From the NCBI RefSeq assembly GCF_902362185.1, contig NC_044503.1:11598957-11662956 (forward strand): a stretch of DNA of 64,000 nt, in the 5' to 3' direction. The position numbers and the translations under genes were made by a program. The notes under the pieces were generated by a model. That model was not told where the DNA came from. It did no database searches and saw only the letters and a program-made list of their open reading frames with translations. This document shows positions 1-14,876 of the stretch, piece by piece; within the stretch, counting starts at the first letter, position 1, and each line of letters begins with the position of its first letter. This stretch comes from Chanos chanos (lineage: Eukaryota > Chordata > Actinopteri > Gonorynchiformes > Chanidae).

Positions 1-938
1 CCATAGCGCGCGCCCGCGCGCATTCACTCACTCACTCACACACACACATACACAAAATCCATTGCCTTTTCTTCAAAGGCAGCCGCAACGAGTGACAGCA
101 ATGAGACGTCGAAAAATTCTAACACTGATTAATTGCTAGTTATTTCGAAAAATCCATGAATAAACACTCAGGCTTTCATACAAAATAAAGATTAAAGCAA
201 GTGAAGTGGTAGACTGTATTAACCAACATTGTACTGATTAAAATGGTTGTATTCTTTAAACAGATCCATCGTTACTGACCTTCCTTGTTATTGTCCGTTA
301 CCTTGCGAATACTCGCGCTTTTTGGATAGCGGTGGATCGACCTCCTTTATTTCAACGGATTAAGTATTTCATAATTTATTATTCTACGTACTGCGGTTCA
401 CACGCATAAACAACCTATAGATAAAGCTGACATAGGCTATTTTGCACTAAATTTTAAAAAGCCATATTAACCATAGGCAAAACACTAGCTTTCCTCTTGT
501 CCATCACAATAGTGCGCACTGATGCTTTTTCAATACATTTTTGTTCTCTGCCAACAAATAAATCTCCGAGATTTGTAAACAAAACTGGAAATCGCATCTC
601 AAACAACACTCCACCCATCTAAAAAAAAACATCGCGGGAAAGCAAAGCATTACAATGATGCCGTTCTTGTTGATTCCGTAAACAAAACGGTACATGATAC
701 TCCATTTTCTCCGTCGAGCATCTTTCATGAGGCCACCGCAACCCTGCATCCTGTCACAGATACTAGCTGAGTGGTCGAGGTTTTTTAAAGAGGACGTACG
801 AAAATGTATCCACATTTTTATTCTTCGTAATTCTCGGCAGCAGATTAAAGGTCCTCTCTTTCGTCTGTTGGCCTCTCTGATCCAGTCTAGAAGGATTAGC
901 GCTTCCTCCCGTCCCTACACACTCGTCCTCTGCTGCTG

Positions 939-1000
939 ATTGGGCTCAACGCAAGAGGATTACATCGGGACACGATGACGTCATGGCCTGGACCAAAGGC
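939..1000. promoter_or_regulatory. Candidate promoter: CCAAT and full CRE palindrome
   Basis: A perfect CREB/ATF palindrome TGACGTCA lies at 976-983, about 35 bases from an inverted CCAAT word (ATTGG) near 939, in a locally GC-rich stretch with a C-run after it. This spacing is typical of vertebrate housekeeping or cAMP-responsive promoters. No exon was recognised on either side, so it may serve a gene or non-coding RNA outside the window, or be chance. Confidence 0.3.
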
Positions 1001-1498
1001 CCCGGCCCCCCTCCCTGCACTGCAAACTAAATCCTCATCAGCAAGATGCCCTTGAAACCACTGAGGCTAGCAATGAAGAGACCAAAAGACAATACAACCT
1101 CGAATGAGCGCCCCATGAGTAGTTTTTAATATGTTCCCATACATGTCATTTGCTTGGTCCCAAAATGACAACTTTTGTTCCCTGGTGTTACAAATGCAAA
1201 TATGAATTTCGGTACGGGCATACTATTCACCTCTCTTCAAAATAGCGCAATTAGGCATGTGTCCTGACGAGTGAGCGGTTCGACGGCTTGGGCGTCTGTA
1301 AGAAGACCGTGCAGTGAGAGCCTCCGTGAGTTGTCACGTCATTAAACAGCCAAAGGGAAAACACATGCACTTAGTTTGTTCCAAATCCCATATGAACTGA
1401 ATTCTGAATGGCAGCTTTGTAAACGGAATTGAGTGAGGAGTAAGGCAAGCGGATTTGACAGTTAATTTAGTTTTCCCTATGTTAAAAAATCGAAATAT

Positions 1499-1565
1499 GA
1501 TATCATGTTTTTGATATGTGATATCTTAAATACGAAATGTGATATCGCTTTAAAAGCTTGATATC
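1499..1565. repeat. Short array of GATATC words at about 20-base spacing
   Basis: GATATC occurs at 1499, 1520, 1541 and 1560, giving steps of 21, 21 and 19 bases in an AT-rich context. The intervening bases are only loosely alike, so this is either a degraded minisatellite or a cluster of binding words. No function is claimed. Confidence 0.45.
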
Positions 1566-4500
1566 AGGTTCTTGAAATATATAATTAAATTTAGATCAAA
1601 TAAATTAGGCCTAACATTTATTTGCGTCCGCCTGCAACATTTCTCGTCTATTAAAATGCACATCAGGGGGCGCTGCCTGAATAAATACTGGCTGCATTAG
1701 GAGAAAGAAAAAAAAATACGCAATAGCCCCATTAGAAAATACTTTTGAAAATCGTGAAGGCCTAAGACCAAGTAACTTTAATTCAGCTCTCTCCCCCCTT
1801 TGTTCTTCCATTCAGTGAAACCGTTGCACACCTGTTTTGAAGCACTGTATTTTTAAATCGTGTTGAGCACATTCATAAAGCCTCTACGGCGCTTAAAATG
1901 GTTATAGGTTGGCTATCTCCGGAGGGAGATTGCAGAGTGGAGGTAGAGGTTCTTCGTTAGCAGTTCTGCTCGCGATTTACCTGTGCAGATCTATGTCGTG
2001 CCTTTATTGTAATACGTTAGCCACGCCGGTTATAGCTGAGTTGTTCACTGACAATAGGCCTACTCAAACGAGATGACACAGTTTCTCAAGGTCACTGAAG
2101 CTTGTCGGGTTTTTAAACATTTGATCAAAGGCTTTTACCGCTTGGTAATATAATTTTATATATGATACGAGGTTATTAAAATTAAATATCAAGAATTTGA
2201 ACATTGAAGCTCATAAACGTTGATAGCAGTGTTATTTTACAATATCAACAAACATGTCAGTATCCTAGTTTAATATATCGAATTACAAAACCCTGATATT
2301 TAGTTTCAAAAATCTGATACAGATTTCCAACTTGTTTCCGGTTTTCAAGTTGTGAATTTTACATATTAGAGTCATCATTGGTAGCTGGGCATCCACAGAC
2401 ACGCTTGTTTAGACTGCATTAAGTTAATTATGTTAACTGGACAGTTTCATATAGGCTAATTCATGAATTTTGATCTGGAAACCTCTTAACAAACAATGCT
2501 GATCTCCTCCTTCATGTAACCTAAATGCATCCATGTAAAATATGGCTAACACATTATACATCATAATGATTTGAAACGTATATTCCTTTCAATTGCTACA
2601 AAATATAGCATTGCAAAGGCCAGGAATTCTTCTAAATTCTTCTGTTTTCTTGCAAGAGAATTTACATCGCAGGAAAAACAGGGGGAATTGCCAGTTAGAT
2701 ATATTTGTTTTTGAATTGTGAAAATATTCCACATAAATATACTCCTGATCATTTTGATGCCTGTGTGCTCTTCTGCAGTGGTGTGCAAATGAGTAACAGT
2801 CATTCTTCTCTTTTGTTGTTGCATGAGATCATTGTATTCAAAGAATCGAACAGCTGATTACAGGTTATGTATTTGAAGGTAAATTAGTGATTTACATTTT
2901 CTGTGGAAAATGAGTGAAACCACTTGTAATAAACTGTAAAGCACTTGTTGTCAGAAATCGTGCCACAACTCTCTTTCAAGCTACGCAGTTTTGCTTAATA
3001 GGGACCAAATTGTTAAGCTACATTGTTTAAATATGAGGAATTCAAAACTTCACTTTCCACAAGTTTCAATTATAGTAACAAACTTTCTATGAAGCGTCTA
3101 AATCGTTCTTCCTGTTTCTTTTTTTTTTTTTATTAGCACTCTTCTTCTTCCTCCTCCCACATTCCTTCACATCCTTCTCTGTCTTCTTTTCTAGCATGAT
3201 ACTTTCTTTACAAGTAAGTTTCAGCTGATTGGACCAGCTGCTCCACTTAAAATTCTCCATGGCAACCATAATTCAGTCGCCCAGCAACGGGCTCTTCTTT
3301 CACCCAACTACCAATTCAAATAGCCTTTATGACACACAACACACAGCCAGTACACTGCTGTGCGCGACTGCTCAATAGATCAGTATAGATGTTTTCAAGA
3401 ATGATGCACTGGAGTGGGTCAGGATAATGCGTCAGACTGAAAGCAGGTTTATATTTAACGAATCCTCATGTGCTTGTTTGGCATCTCTCAACACCTCAAT
3501 GGGTGCAGCAACGGTCATTCAGTTTTGACTGAGACTGGTCACTGGTCTAAAACTGTTCTACACTGGCCAAACCAAAGCTTAGATGTATCAGAGATCTGTA
3601 CTTACTTCAGAATTTACATTTTGCAGTAGTCCTGGGGGGAAAAATCAGTCCATCACGAATGACTGTTGGGAAAGTAATAGTGTATGTGTTTTATGGTTGA
3701 ATGTTTTTACGCCTGCTTCATTTTCATGTATTATAAGCCTTTAATGTCATCCTTTCCCACCTAAAATAATTATTGTAATAGTCATTCGTGGGGATTTATT
3801 TTTTTGTGGGTTAATGGCTTTGGTTAATGGTTCCTCATTAGGTAGAAGTAAAGTTAACTTCATTCACTGCAGTCACATAAAGTACAGCAAGAGGAGCTGT
3901 CCATGGTGCTAACAGACCTCATACATAGACAAGAAAATCAATTTTTATATGTTCAGGATACATTTGGATTGTTTACTACTCTAAAGTAAAGCTTATAATG
4001 TATTCAGTTTGGACTAAAATGCTCTGCTGGACTATCACACTTAGAACCGTTAAGTGCATACGTTAAAATCTATATGTTATGAAAGATAAAGGCTTGCATC
4101 CACTAATATGAGATTTTATTTTCCGTCATATCTTAGAACAAACTTTTGTTGAGTCAGAGGTGAGCTGCTCCAACAGGTCTTTAAGTACTGCAGATGTTGG
4201 CTGAAATATCTCAAACTCAATTACATGAACTCAGTGGGTTTCAGTTCAAAACCAGACGGGTTTTCCAATAACTGTAGAAGGCAAAGACGTTTGAAAAAGA
4301 ATTCATCTCTAAAGGAATGAATGCTTTAAAAACGAGGAGGCTTGCTCTTTGTACATTTTTATTGATGAAGGTCATGCCCCATCTATCACTGCTGCCAATA
4401 AGAGAAAGTCAAGTAACACAGTGTGTTTGGTCACCAGATTTACACTAGATTTCTGAGAACCAATGACAAATTCATCAGTTTGCATCAGTGAAACTGAATT

Positions 4501-5059
4501 TTTTTGGTCAAATGTCGCACTTTGTTTCAGGAGGTAAAAATTAAAACAGTGAATCTGTCATCTTCAGAGGCGAAAACAACTCCATTGTGATTATTTCATT
4601 TCTGCCCATCATAGTATTTGATATATTTTGGTGAAACTATGTTGTTATGTCAAGTGCTATAGTGTAATATATGAGTGTATTCAACAAAAGGAACTGCATT
4701 TGGGTGTTTTCAGGTTCCACAGTCTCACTAGGATTCATAATTCTTTAATAAATTTCACATCTTTAGTTTTGGATTTTGATTTTGAATGTGTTTTTTTTAA
4801 GTGGGGGCACCAACAAAATGACTTAAATGGGAGTGGGACTGTCCATTTGGTCATTTTCTTAATACTGTATTGATAATGCCTGGTACATGATCACTTTAAC
4901 AGCAAATGGAAATATTTCACCCACGCTGACTGCATTGCAGATTCAGTGCTGTAGAAAATGGATTTTACAACGCTATCATTAGCATAAACAAATTAGAGCA
5001 TCAACTCTTGTCCATTAAGCAGATGTGTTGCTCATTATTACAAAATGCTTGATTGCATA

Positions 5060-5098
5060 CCCCCCCCCCCCCAACACACACACACACACACACACACG
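5060..5098. repeat. C13 run followed by (CA)n microsatellite
   Basis: Thirteen C residues (5060-5072) run directly into a CA dinucleotide array ending near 5098. Confidence 0.9.
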
Positions 5099-7314
5099 AT
5101 CACAGAAGCATTGAAAGTCTATTTCTGATTATAGCCATTTGCATGTGTAAATGATGACTATTTAATGTGACTCATTCAAGGCATTTTTTTTTAATGTGAG
5201 ATGAACATTAAAGGGTATTGTTTTATCTATTAATATGGTACATCAGCATTAAAAGATATTTAAGCGAATGCCTCCCACGCTTTCCCGGTAAGAATCTAGA
5301 AAAGAGGATGTCTATGCTTTGTTTTTTTTTTGTTGTTGTTTTGTTTTGTTTTGTTTTGCAACATCAAAATGGATGTCGGACAGACTAAAGAATGTACTCT
5401 AAATAGATGTGGACAATTGTCAATTAACTACTTACTTATTATAATGTTGTGGCTTTTCCTTATCATTTTTGGTTGTGTGATCTGAATGTTTTAATGTTAT
5501 GTTGTTTGTCTTTTCTGATATTTGGTCCAAATTTGATTATTTGAATGTCTGAATGTAATTATCTATTTGTTTTTGACAGATAGAGAGAAAAGTGAAAGAG
5601 AGAAAAAAGAGAGAGAGTTGCTACGTACCACATTTGCACTGATCATATCATACCAACAATGTTTCATAGTGCAGCCTGTTTCAGGCAATAGTGTGTGCAT
5701 GGTGTGTATAGTATGGTCCCACTGTGCTTGGATTTAAGTTATACAGCAGTAATGTGGCGTAATGACCTAGTTTCAGATACCCAAACCAGCCAATCTCTTT
5801 TCTGACTCTCAAATCTGTAGGCCAGCCCATCTTCTTCTCTTCACACAAAGGAAGGAAGACAAGGAATGGAGGAAGGAAGAAAGAAAGAATTGTGAATGGA
5901 TTATGTGCATATATATTTATATATCGGTCTTGGGTCACATTTTATAGAAATCTATTCCACTGCATTTATTTAGGATCAGTCTTGTGTGAAACTGTGTCCT
6001 CAGCAGTATTTTTACTGGAGGTCAAAAACTAGAGCACAATTCTCTCTCTACGCACTGAGAAAGAATGGAACAACCATACAATTCTGACAAATTCAATAGG
6101 AATTTAACCATGTCCATTAGTTTCTTCTCTTTATTTTTTCAATAATATCTGCAAAAAAAAAAAAAAAATCATAATATTTTAACGATTATGATTTTGGGTT
6201 AGGCTTGGGTTATTGTGATGTGATGAGTGTATAAAGGGTAAGATACCTTTGTTCATTGATTTGTTAGTTAAATGAAAATGCCATGGTTATTAAATTTTGA
6301 GTGGAGCCCACATCTAAAAAGACTTCAGCGTAAAAGGAATGGAGCAGATGCTGCCCTCTAAAGGTTCGAGTCAACAGTGCTTCATGACATGTTCCCTGTG
6401 TCAAGTCGATGCTCGAAGGGTCCTTGTGCCAGCTCATGTTTCCATAGTAACAAGAAGCCTTCATAGACAAAACAGCGACGGAGGTGACACACACAGTGAG
6501 TCTGTATGGCTTCCTTTATGAAAGTACTTGACAATATTGGGTTTTTTCCCTAACCCCTTCACATTTCATCAATTCATATCCACTACCCAAATGCTAGCCC
6601 AGATAAAATCACTAATGATCATGATTCCTCCAAAATAAAACAGTAATCAGCATATGGGGAGAAAAAATATTTGTTGTAATCATCTACTTTTATTGATACT
6701 TGTAACATAAAAACCAAGGTATGTGAGATCAACAATCCATAAATGAAAACTGCTCGCTGGATTAAAAGCTTTTTAATTTTAGTCAGTTTTTATGTACGAA
6801 TTCTTGAATCCATAGATCAAATTCTTGGACAGCATAAGATTTAAGCAAGCAAACACCCTTTATTCATGCATCCATTATTTCAATAACCAAGACATTTTCT
6901 AATGCATATAGTATGTATCAGATGTGGTGCTCAGATCATTCAGAATAATAATTATTATTATAGTTTGCATTTAAATATCTTATTCACAACTTATTCTGTT
7001 CTTACTAAGGTTTTGTAAATGGACCATGAAAAGTAATAATTCTCCCCAAAGTAATTCAAAAGGGACTCCAAACTGTCCAGCCTCCTTTGTTCAAAACAGC
7101 AAGCTTAATATCCCGAGAAGCTTCTCCGCGTTACCTCCAGTCTAATCTATAGGTACAAAATCTGTTTGTTTATTTGTTCGGACTGGCTTTTGATTGGGCA
7201 GGTTGTTAATCCTTGCGGAGATTGCAAACGTTAAATACGAGACTTATTGGACATGGCAGCAAAAACAGGTGGCAGACACAGCTGAAAACAAATAAAATTT
7301 TATTTCCGTCTACA

Positions 7315-7794
7315 ATGAACGAGACCAGGGAAAACATATCGCCACGTACGGACCACGGCAGTCCTAACATATGCTTGCCTTTCTCTCTAAATGCAGCCAA
7401 GCCACCGGCAACACTACGCATGGATCCTATTGTCATTGAGAACACGTGTGCCTACGACGGGAATGGAATCGCCAGTGGGTACAACGGGGACTACTTTGCA
7501 TCCAAGGTGCCCAAAAAGTCCAGAACTTTGCGCTTGAACATCAATGCGCGTGAAAGGAGACGTATGCACGACCTTAATGATGCACTTGACGACCTAAGAT
7601 CGGTAATCCCTTACACACCAGGTCCGGCGGTGAAGAAACTTTCCAAGATTGCCACTTTGCTGCTAGCCAAGAATCACATCTTAATGCAAGCCCATGCTTT
7701 GGAGGAGATGGGGAGAATATTAGGTCAGATCAACTCAGGACGCAACGTGATTACACCACCGTGCTGGGACCCCACTGGTCCACCGCCTGTGTGA
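7315..7794 (+). CDS. bhlhe23-like: Class E basic helix-loop-helix factor, bhlhe23-like
   Basis: Single-exon gene for a 159-residue protein. Residues about 73-128 form a bHLH domain of the BHLHE22/BHLHE23/Olig group: basic region [20 protein letters not shown], a loop after VIPY, then helix two [13 protein letters not shown]. Family members are nuclear E-box binding repressors acting in retinal, brain and pancreatic cell specification. Start choice: the open frame extends upstream only through a non-ATG codon at 7213; the first in-frame ATG is at 7315 with A at -3. The protein is short for the family (human BHLHE23 is over 220 residues): it lacks the poly-Ala/Gly stretches and the Cys-rich C-terminal tail ending LCKHC, and ends in a short proline-rich tail. 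Helix two reads AKNHILMQ where relatives have AKNYILMQ. Linkage to gid8 and slc17a9 matches human BHLHE23. A lineage-specific divergent copy is possible. Confidence 0.85.
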   Translation: MNETRENISPRTDHGSPNICLPFSLNAAKPPATLRMDPIVIENTCAYDGNGIASGYNGDYFASKVPKKSRTLRLNINARERRRMHDLNDALDDLRSVIPYTPGPAVKKLSKIATLLLAKNHILMQAHALEEMGRILGQINSGRNVITPPCWDPTGPPPV

Positions 7795-9918
7795 CATCTT
7801 GGCCTAAAACATCGGATATTATTTGCTTAGCTTAAAACTTGTTCCTGAATTGTCTGTCACAGGTTTATCGTATTCTTGGAATTCCCTTTATAAACTAATG
7901 TTCATTTGCATCTCAATGCTGTTGTTCTGAACAGATTTTCATGTGTTCTCTTTAAGTCATCAATTGAGACTTGAACATGAAATCTTGTGTGAACCTAAAT
8001 AAAATCTTTACATTTCAGCTTGTAATGTATGTGCGTTTTTTTTATTCAACTTTTATTAGCAACACATGCGTGTGTGTGTGTGTGTGTGTATATACATTAT
8101 ATATATATGTATATATAAAATGAATGTTAGAAACATTCAAGCCTCAAACTCAAACACTGTCATATATATCATTCTTTATATACTTTATCTATGGACTATT
8201 TATATAAAAACAAGATATTTAATACTGATAGGAAAGAACTGTAAGCAATGATATCGTGTGCATAAACGTATGTTGATGCTGACTGGATCTAAACAGGAAC
8301 AGGTTTCCATATGAAGAAATGTCTTCACACAAAAGAACACGATTTCGCCTGCAGAACATCTGTGGTGCCAGTTTGAGCATATAGGTCACATATTATCTCA
8401 CTCTTAGAATGAACTTATTGCTTTAACATTTCATATGAAACATACATGAATAAACAGAAATGTATGGGAAAACAGAACTGAAGTAAACCAGCATTTTAAG
8501 AGACATTTGAAAACGTCCACCTCAAATTTAATTTCAAAATCATGACACAGATAACCCTGAATAAATCCGATCTAATATTTCATTGTTTTTTAGCTAACCA
8601 AACTAGAAATACACAACAAGTCTAAAAGGGCCGCATTTCAAAACAGTCTCTAAGATACTGTATTTCTCCTCTTTATTGTAAAACCATCTGTGTGAAAATG
8701 ACATCAGAAAATATTTTCCTGCGCCACCTGTTTTGGCTGAAAGGGAGCATATGGTGTGATCCACCTAGATGGTCCAAAAACATAAACAGATTGTCATTGG
8801 ACCACACAAGGTATAAAAAAAATAAATCAATAGTTAATACCCTTTGCTGTATTATAAAAATGCAGAAAAACAATGGATGGTCTCAGTCTCCTTGTAAATA
8901 ATTCCCTGAGCACACATTGTTATTACGCTAATACCCTCTCCCTCTGCAATTGTCATCCTGTTTTATGAATAGAGGGACTTTACATCAGTCAAAGGAATTG
9001 TTATTTCTGTAATAACACAACTGGGCTAGCTTAATCAGGGTAAAGGACACAACCATCCTTTAACAGCATTTCAGTTCCTGTTTTGAGGCAACAACATAAT
9101 GTCAGACAATAAAGGGATTTAACAAGTGTAAGTTTGTTTGTGAAGGTAGAGAAAGCTACAGTCAACTGACCTTCATTATCAGATCATATATCAACTGTCT
9201 GTGAAAAAGTACAGTCAAACGGTAGGATTCGTTGCTCTGAGGACCTATACACCGGCAAAATTGTTGTCAAGTCTATAATTAAGTATGTACAAAAACAGCA
9301 ACAATAAGAAAGAAAAACAGCAACAACAACAACAACAAAATCATCTAAAAATTAACGTCAAATACATACATACATACATAAAGTGGAATGTAGGTAACGG
9401 AGGAAGTATTTAATCATTAAAAGGTTTAACATTAGTACCCTGTGGGTTTGCACTGTATGTCAGTGTTGCATTTAACTGATTTTTTTTTTTCAATTTAGCT
9501 GTTACATACAACTTTAATGGATATGCTGATAGTACACCACTGTGACTGAATTATACCTAACAATAACTCATATTTATTGTAAAACAGATCTGTTACTGAA
9601 GACACTATGTGACATGGATTGCTTGTATGGTTTAGCCAGTGTCTGATCTATAACCCACAAAAAGCTGAACTCATGTTTTAAAACTGAGTAAAAAATATGC
9701 TTTGTGATATCTTAGAATATACCTCCACCCACTGCATTCAGCTATCTTGAGGTATATTCACAAATATATAAGAATTCTTTGCAAATAAACAGTGACCGAC
9801 AGTATTCCAAAAAGGTTTACTTTCACGAGAAGTCATTGTGTAAATATTTCATATCTGTCCCATTCTGCACGACTCTGCCTATAGCTCTGCCACAGCAACT
9901 ATAGCGTCACATTTTTGA
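7795..9918. other. bhlhe23-like 3' UTR and intergenic DNA
   Basis: The likely mRNA end is set by an AATAAA at 7998-8003 followed by a GT-rich stretch. Beyond that are a GT/TA microsatellite (about 8066-8118), a small CATA array (about 9361-9382) and AT-rich DNA. No gene-like frame or RNA gene was recognised. Confidence 0.6.
8066..8118. repeat. (GT)n/(TA)n microsatellite
   Basis: Alternating GT units run into TA and CATA units just beyond the predicted mRNA end of the bHLH gene. Confidence 0.85.
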
Positions 9919-10015
9919 CCAATGAAATCGCTTTGTTTAACTCTCGTCCTAAGCCACCAACCCTTTTCTATCGCGTGATCACGAGCGAGGCCCACCGCCA
10001 CTCTCAAAATTCACA
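9919..10015 (+). promoter_or_regulatory. gid8 promoter and non-coding first exon
   Basis: A forward CCAAT word lies at 9919-9923 in a short CG-containing segment. At 10016 there is a consensus donor (GTAAGT) in the right orientation to join the acceptor at 10850-10851 just before the gid8 start codon. This fits a short untranslated first exon ending at 10015; its 5' end is not defined by the sequence. Confidence 0.5.
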
Positions 10016-10858
10016 GTAAGTATTCAGTAATTATAAATGCATTTTCAATAACAAACTGCAAGAAACAGGGGCTATAACGCTATTTTCCGAAATATTGCAT
10101 TTATATTGTTTAACCAGCTATATCTACACCAGAACGGATATTAAATCGTCGCTGAGTTAATAGCGGGTTCAACGCTAGTCGATAGCAAGTTTTAGGCTTC
10201 AATGTTTTGCTTTCTCTCGAGGCCCCAGCTGATGTAGCGTCAACAAACCTACACGATTATTCACTCTGTAGATAAATTTATACTGTCATTGTCAATTCTT
10301 CACCGCAAGCGAAAATAGGTGACGCGAACTGTTATTGCCTTCGTCGGCTTCTCTTTTACTAGCATATATTTTCCTCAAATTTTGGCAATCAAATACTGCT
10401 TCAGCTAGCTAACTTGTTTAGCCAAGCCTCCTCTTTCGGCTGATCAGGGTTCACCGCGAAAATATGAACGCTGTCCCGTCCACACAAGGAGCGTGCACAT
10501 TTCCGAAAGCTCTGGAAGGGGACAATTTTTGTTTATTTGTTAAGTCTGGGGTAGCATGTCATTGTTCCAGTCTCATGGGTCATTTCTAAATTATGCTTAT
10601 GTTACGTTACGGCTATGAAGTATATAGTTGGGAGCAAACTATCTTTTAGTCATAACTTATTACTGCTTAACAGTCCTTGAGTTTGAAGCGATTTGCTAAA
10701 AGTTTGTTCGATACATGGCTATGGATCTTATAGTCATTTCCCTTAATTAAGGTAAGGAAGCTGGTATTGTTTACTGGTAAAAAATTTTTCCGACGAGGTA
10801 AGATGTAACGGAGACATAACACTGATTAAAATGCCCTTTTTACCCTGCCAGATTCTCC

Positions 10859-13040
<2,182 letters not shown>

Positions 13041-14625
13041 AAACTCGCAACAGCATGGACACCAATACTATTCTGCTATTTATAAACAGTCAGTGACTGG
13101 ATGATATATATATATATATATACATACATACATACATATATATATTAAAAACAAATGTATAAGAATAAGTCATTTTTTTCTTGGAGCTCATAAAAGCAAA
13201 CTAATTTAATGAACCATGCAAATCACAATATGGTTTTACCTTGAAAGTGTTGATGGCTAAACAAAACGGTTTGGAGACATTCGAACGTGAATCAAACAAA
13301 CGAGAGTTGCTGGTTATCAAATTTTAATGTCATAAACATATCTTAGTAGTATTTATCATTAATATGTATTGGTATCATGTTTGATTTAAGTAACGATGTT
13401 TCGACGACTTTGTTTTAACGCCACTGTGTTTTCACATTGAGTGTGCAGGGTGATAGTTTGTACATGCAGTGTGGAGTTTTTATGCCTAAATTAGGCCCTC
13501 TTAATTAACAAGAGAGTAAAATTCATCCCATAACCCGGAGAAAGTGTTAAAGGCGACTTCCTCGTAAAGTGGCACCTTTACAGCTGTGCCAAGACTCTCC
13601 TGGCTTTTAGAGCTTGGATGATACCGCTGAGCTTGAGTGAATACCTTTTGTAAAGGATTTGACGATATAAGTGGGGGTTTTAACAGATTTTGACCCTCAA
13701 ATTGTTGGATGAATTTCTCTCTCTTTTGTTTTTCCTTCTGTTGTCATTTTCGCCTCTGCCATGGTTGCTTGGGTTATAATGCTATTTTGTATTTTACGAG
13801 GGCAGACGTGCTGATTATTTGCTTTCTGGTTTGCGTAGCATCGCGAATGGGGGAGGCTGTAAAGCAGATATGATTGTTTTTTTTATGAGCGCACCTTGAC
13901 AGAGCTGCTTTGTTGTGAACATTGCTTTTCTTTACCAGGCTCTTCCACGCGCGTGTGTTTTGAAGACTTAAGTTCGCAGGTGGCCACTGGATGCTGCTTT
14001 GATTTGTGATGCTTTGAATGTTTGTGAAAACTCGACTGCTGTTGTAATCATCATGTATCGGCGATACACTGCTTTGCATAACCGCAAATCCCCCGCCTGT
14101 GTCAGCAAGGTGTCATGGGAATTATTCAAATACGAGCTAACGAGGGAAGGCGTACACAAACACTTCTCATTACCTTTTCGGTATCCACGTTAAGTGTCGT
14201 CACGTTTTCCACGTTTGAACTTGGATACGAATGAGTCGACAGAAATGACTGTATAGCAATGTAATATGAAGTGGTCCGGCCCGGGGTACTAAGAAATCTG
14301 CCTTTTTTTCTTTTTTTTCCTTTTTTCCTTTTTTTTACTTTCAGTGCATTTATATGCACAAAATTATACTGTCATAGTAGTCACTACAACGCCGCTCATG
14401 CCTTGATGTTAAGATTTAGAATTTTTTTTTTTTAATGATTTTCATTTAGTACCAGCTGCTGAAGTACATTCTGCCCCATCAGTTTCCATTGTACAGTTGA
14501 CTTGTGTGATGAGCAGACCTCACAAGGATAACCATATAATGACCATATATCCTGTTTCTAAGGTCAGATTTACATATACAATATTCTTTTGAGACAATAT
14601 TAATAAAATATTCTTTTGAGAATTA
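13041..14625 (+). other. gid8 3' UTR
   Basis: Sequence after the gid8 stop up to a likely poly(A) signal AATAAA at 14602-14607, which sits between two copies of ATATTCTTTTGAGA. It includes a TA/CATA microsatellite (about 13108-13146). No second gene was recognised. The end lies only about 250 bases before the first coding exon of slc17a9, so the intergenic space is very small. Confidence 0.55.
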
Positions 14626-14876
14626 ACTTGTGCTGTGTTATTAAACCACTGTGTGTGCCTCAATGTAACTCATTCGTATGAAACACGCGTAGCAGACTAA
14701 CACGTAAGGCTGATTCAACCAAATATTTTCGGAGTCAGCTCGACAGCTGTAGACGCCCTCTCCTGTTTTACCTGTCGTTCCTGTATAGCAGTATGCAGCT
14801 GCTCGCCTCAACCAAATATATGTAATGTAGACTGACTGAACATTGCAGCTGCAATCTAAAACAGTCTGCACACTGG

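Larger units (their letters stand above)
1..7314. other. Gene-poor region upstream of the bHLH gene
   Basis: No open frame here looks like a conserved protein and no exon with good splice sites was recognised. It is AT-rich and contains a CRE palindrome near 976, a cluster of GATATC words at 1499-1565, a C-run plus CA repeat at 5060, and scattered A or T runs. The first 60 bases are a CG/CA-rich simple repeat. Enhancers of the downstream developmental bHLH gene could lie here, but that is inference from its position only. Confidence 0.5.

Noticed and set aside
7213-7314. N-terminal extension of the bHLH frame
   Set aside because: The frame is open but begins at a TTG, and the 34 codons do not resemble the family. 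The first ATG at 7315 has a good context.
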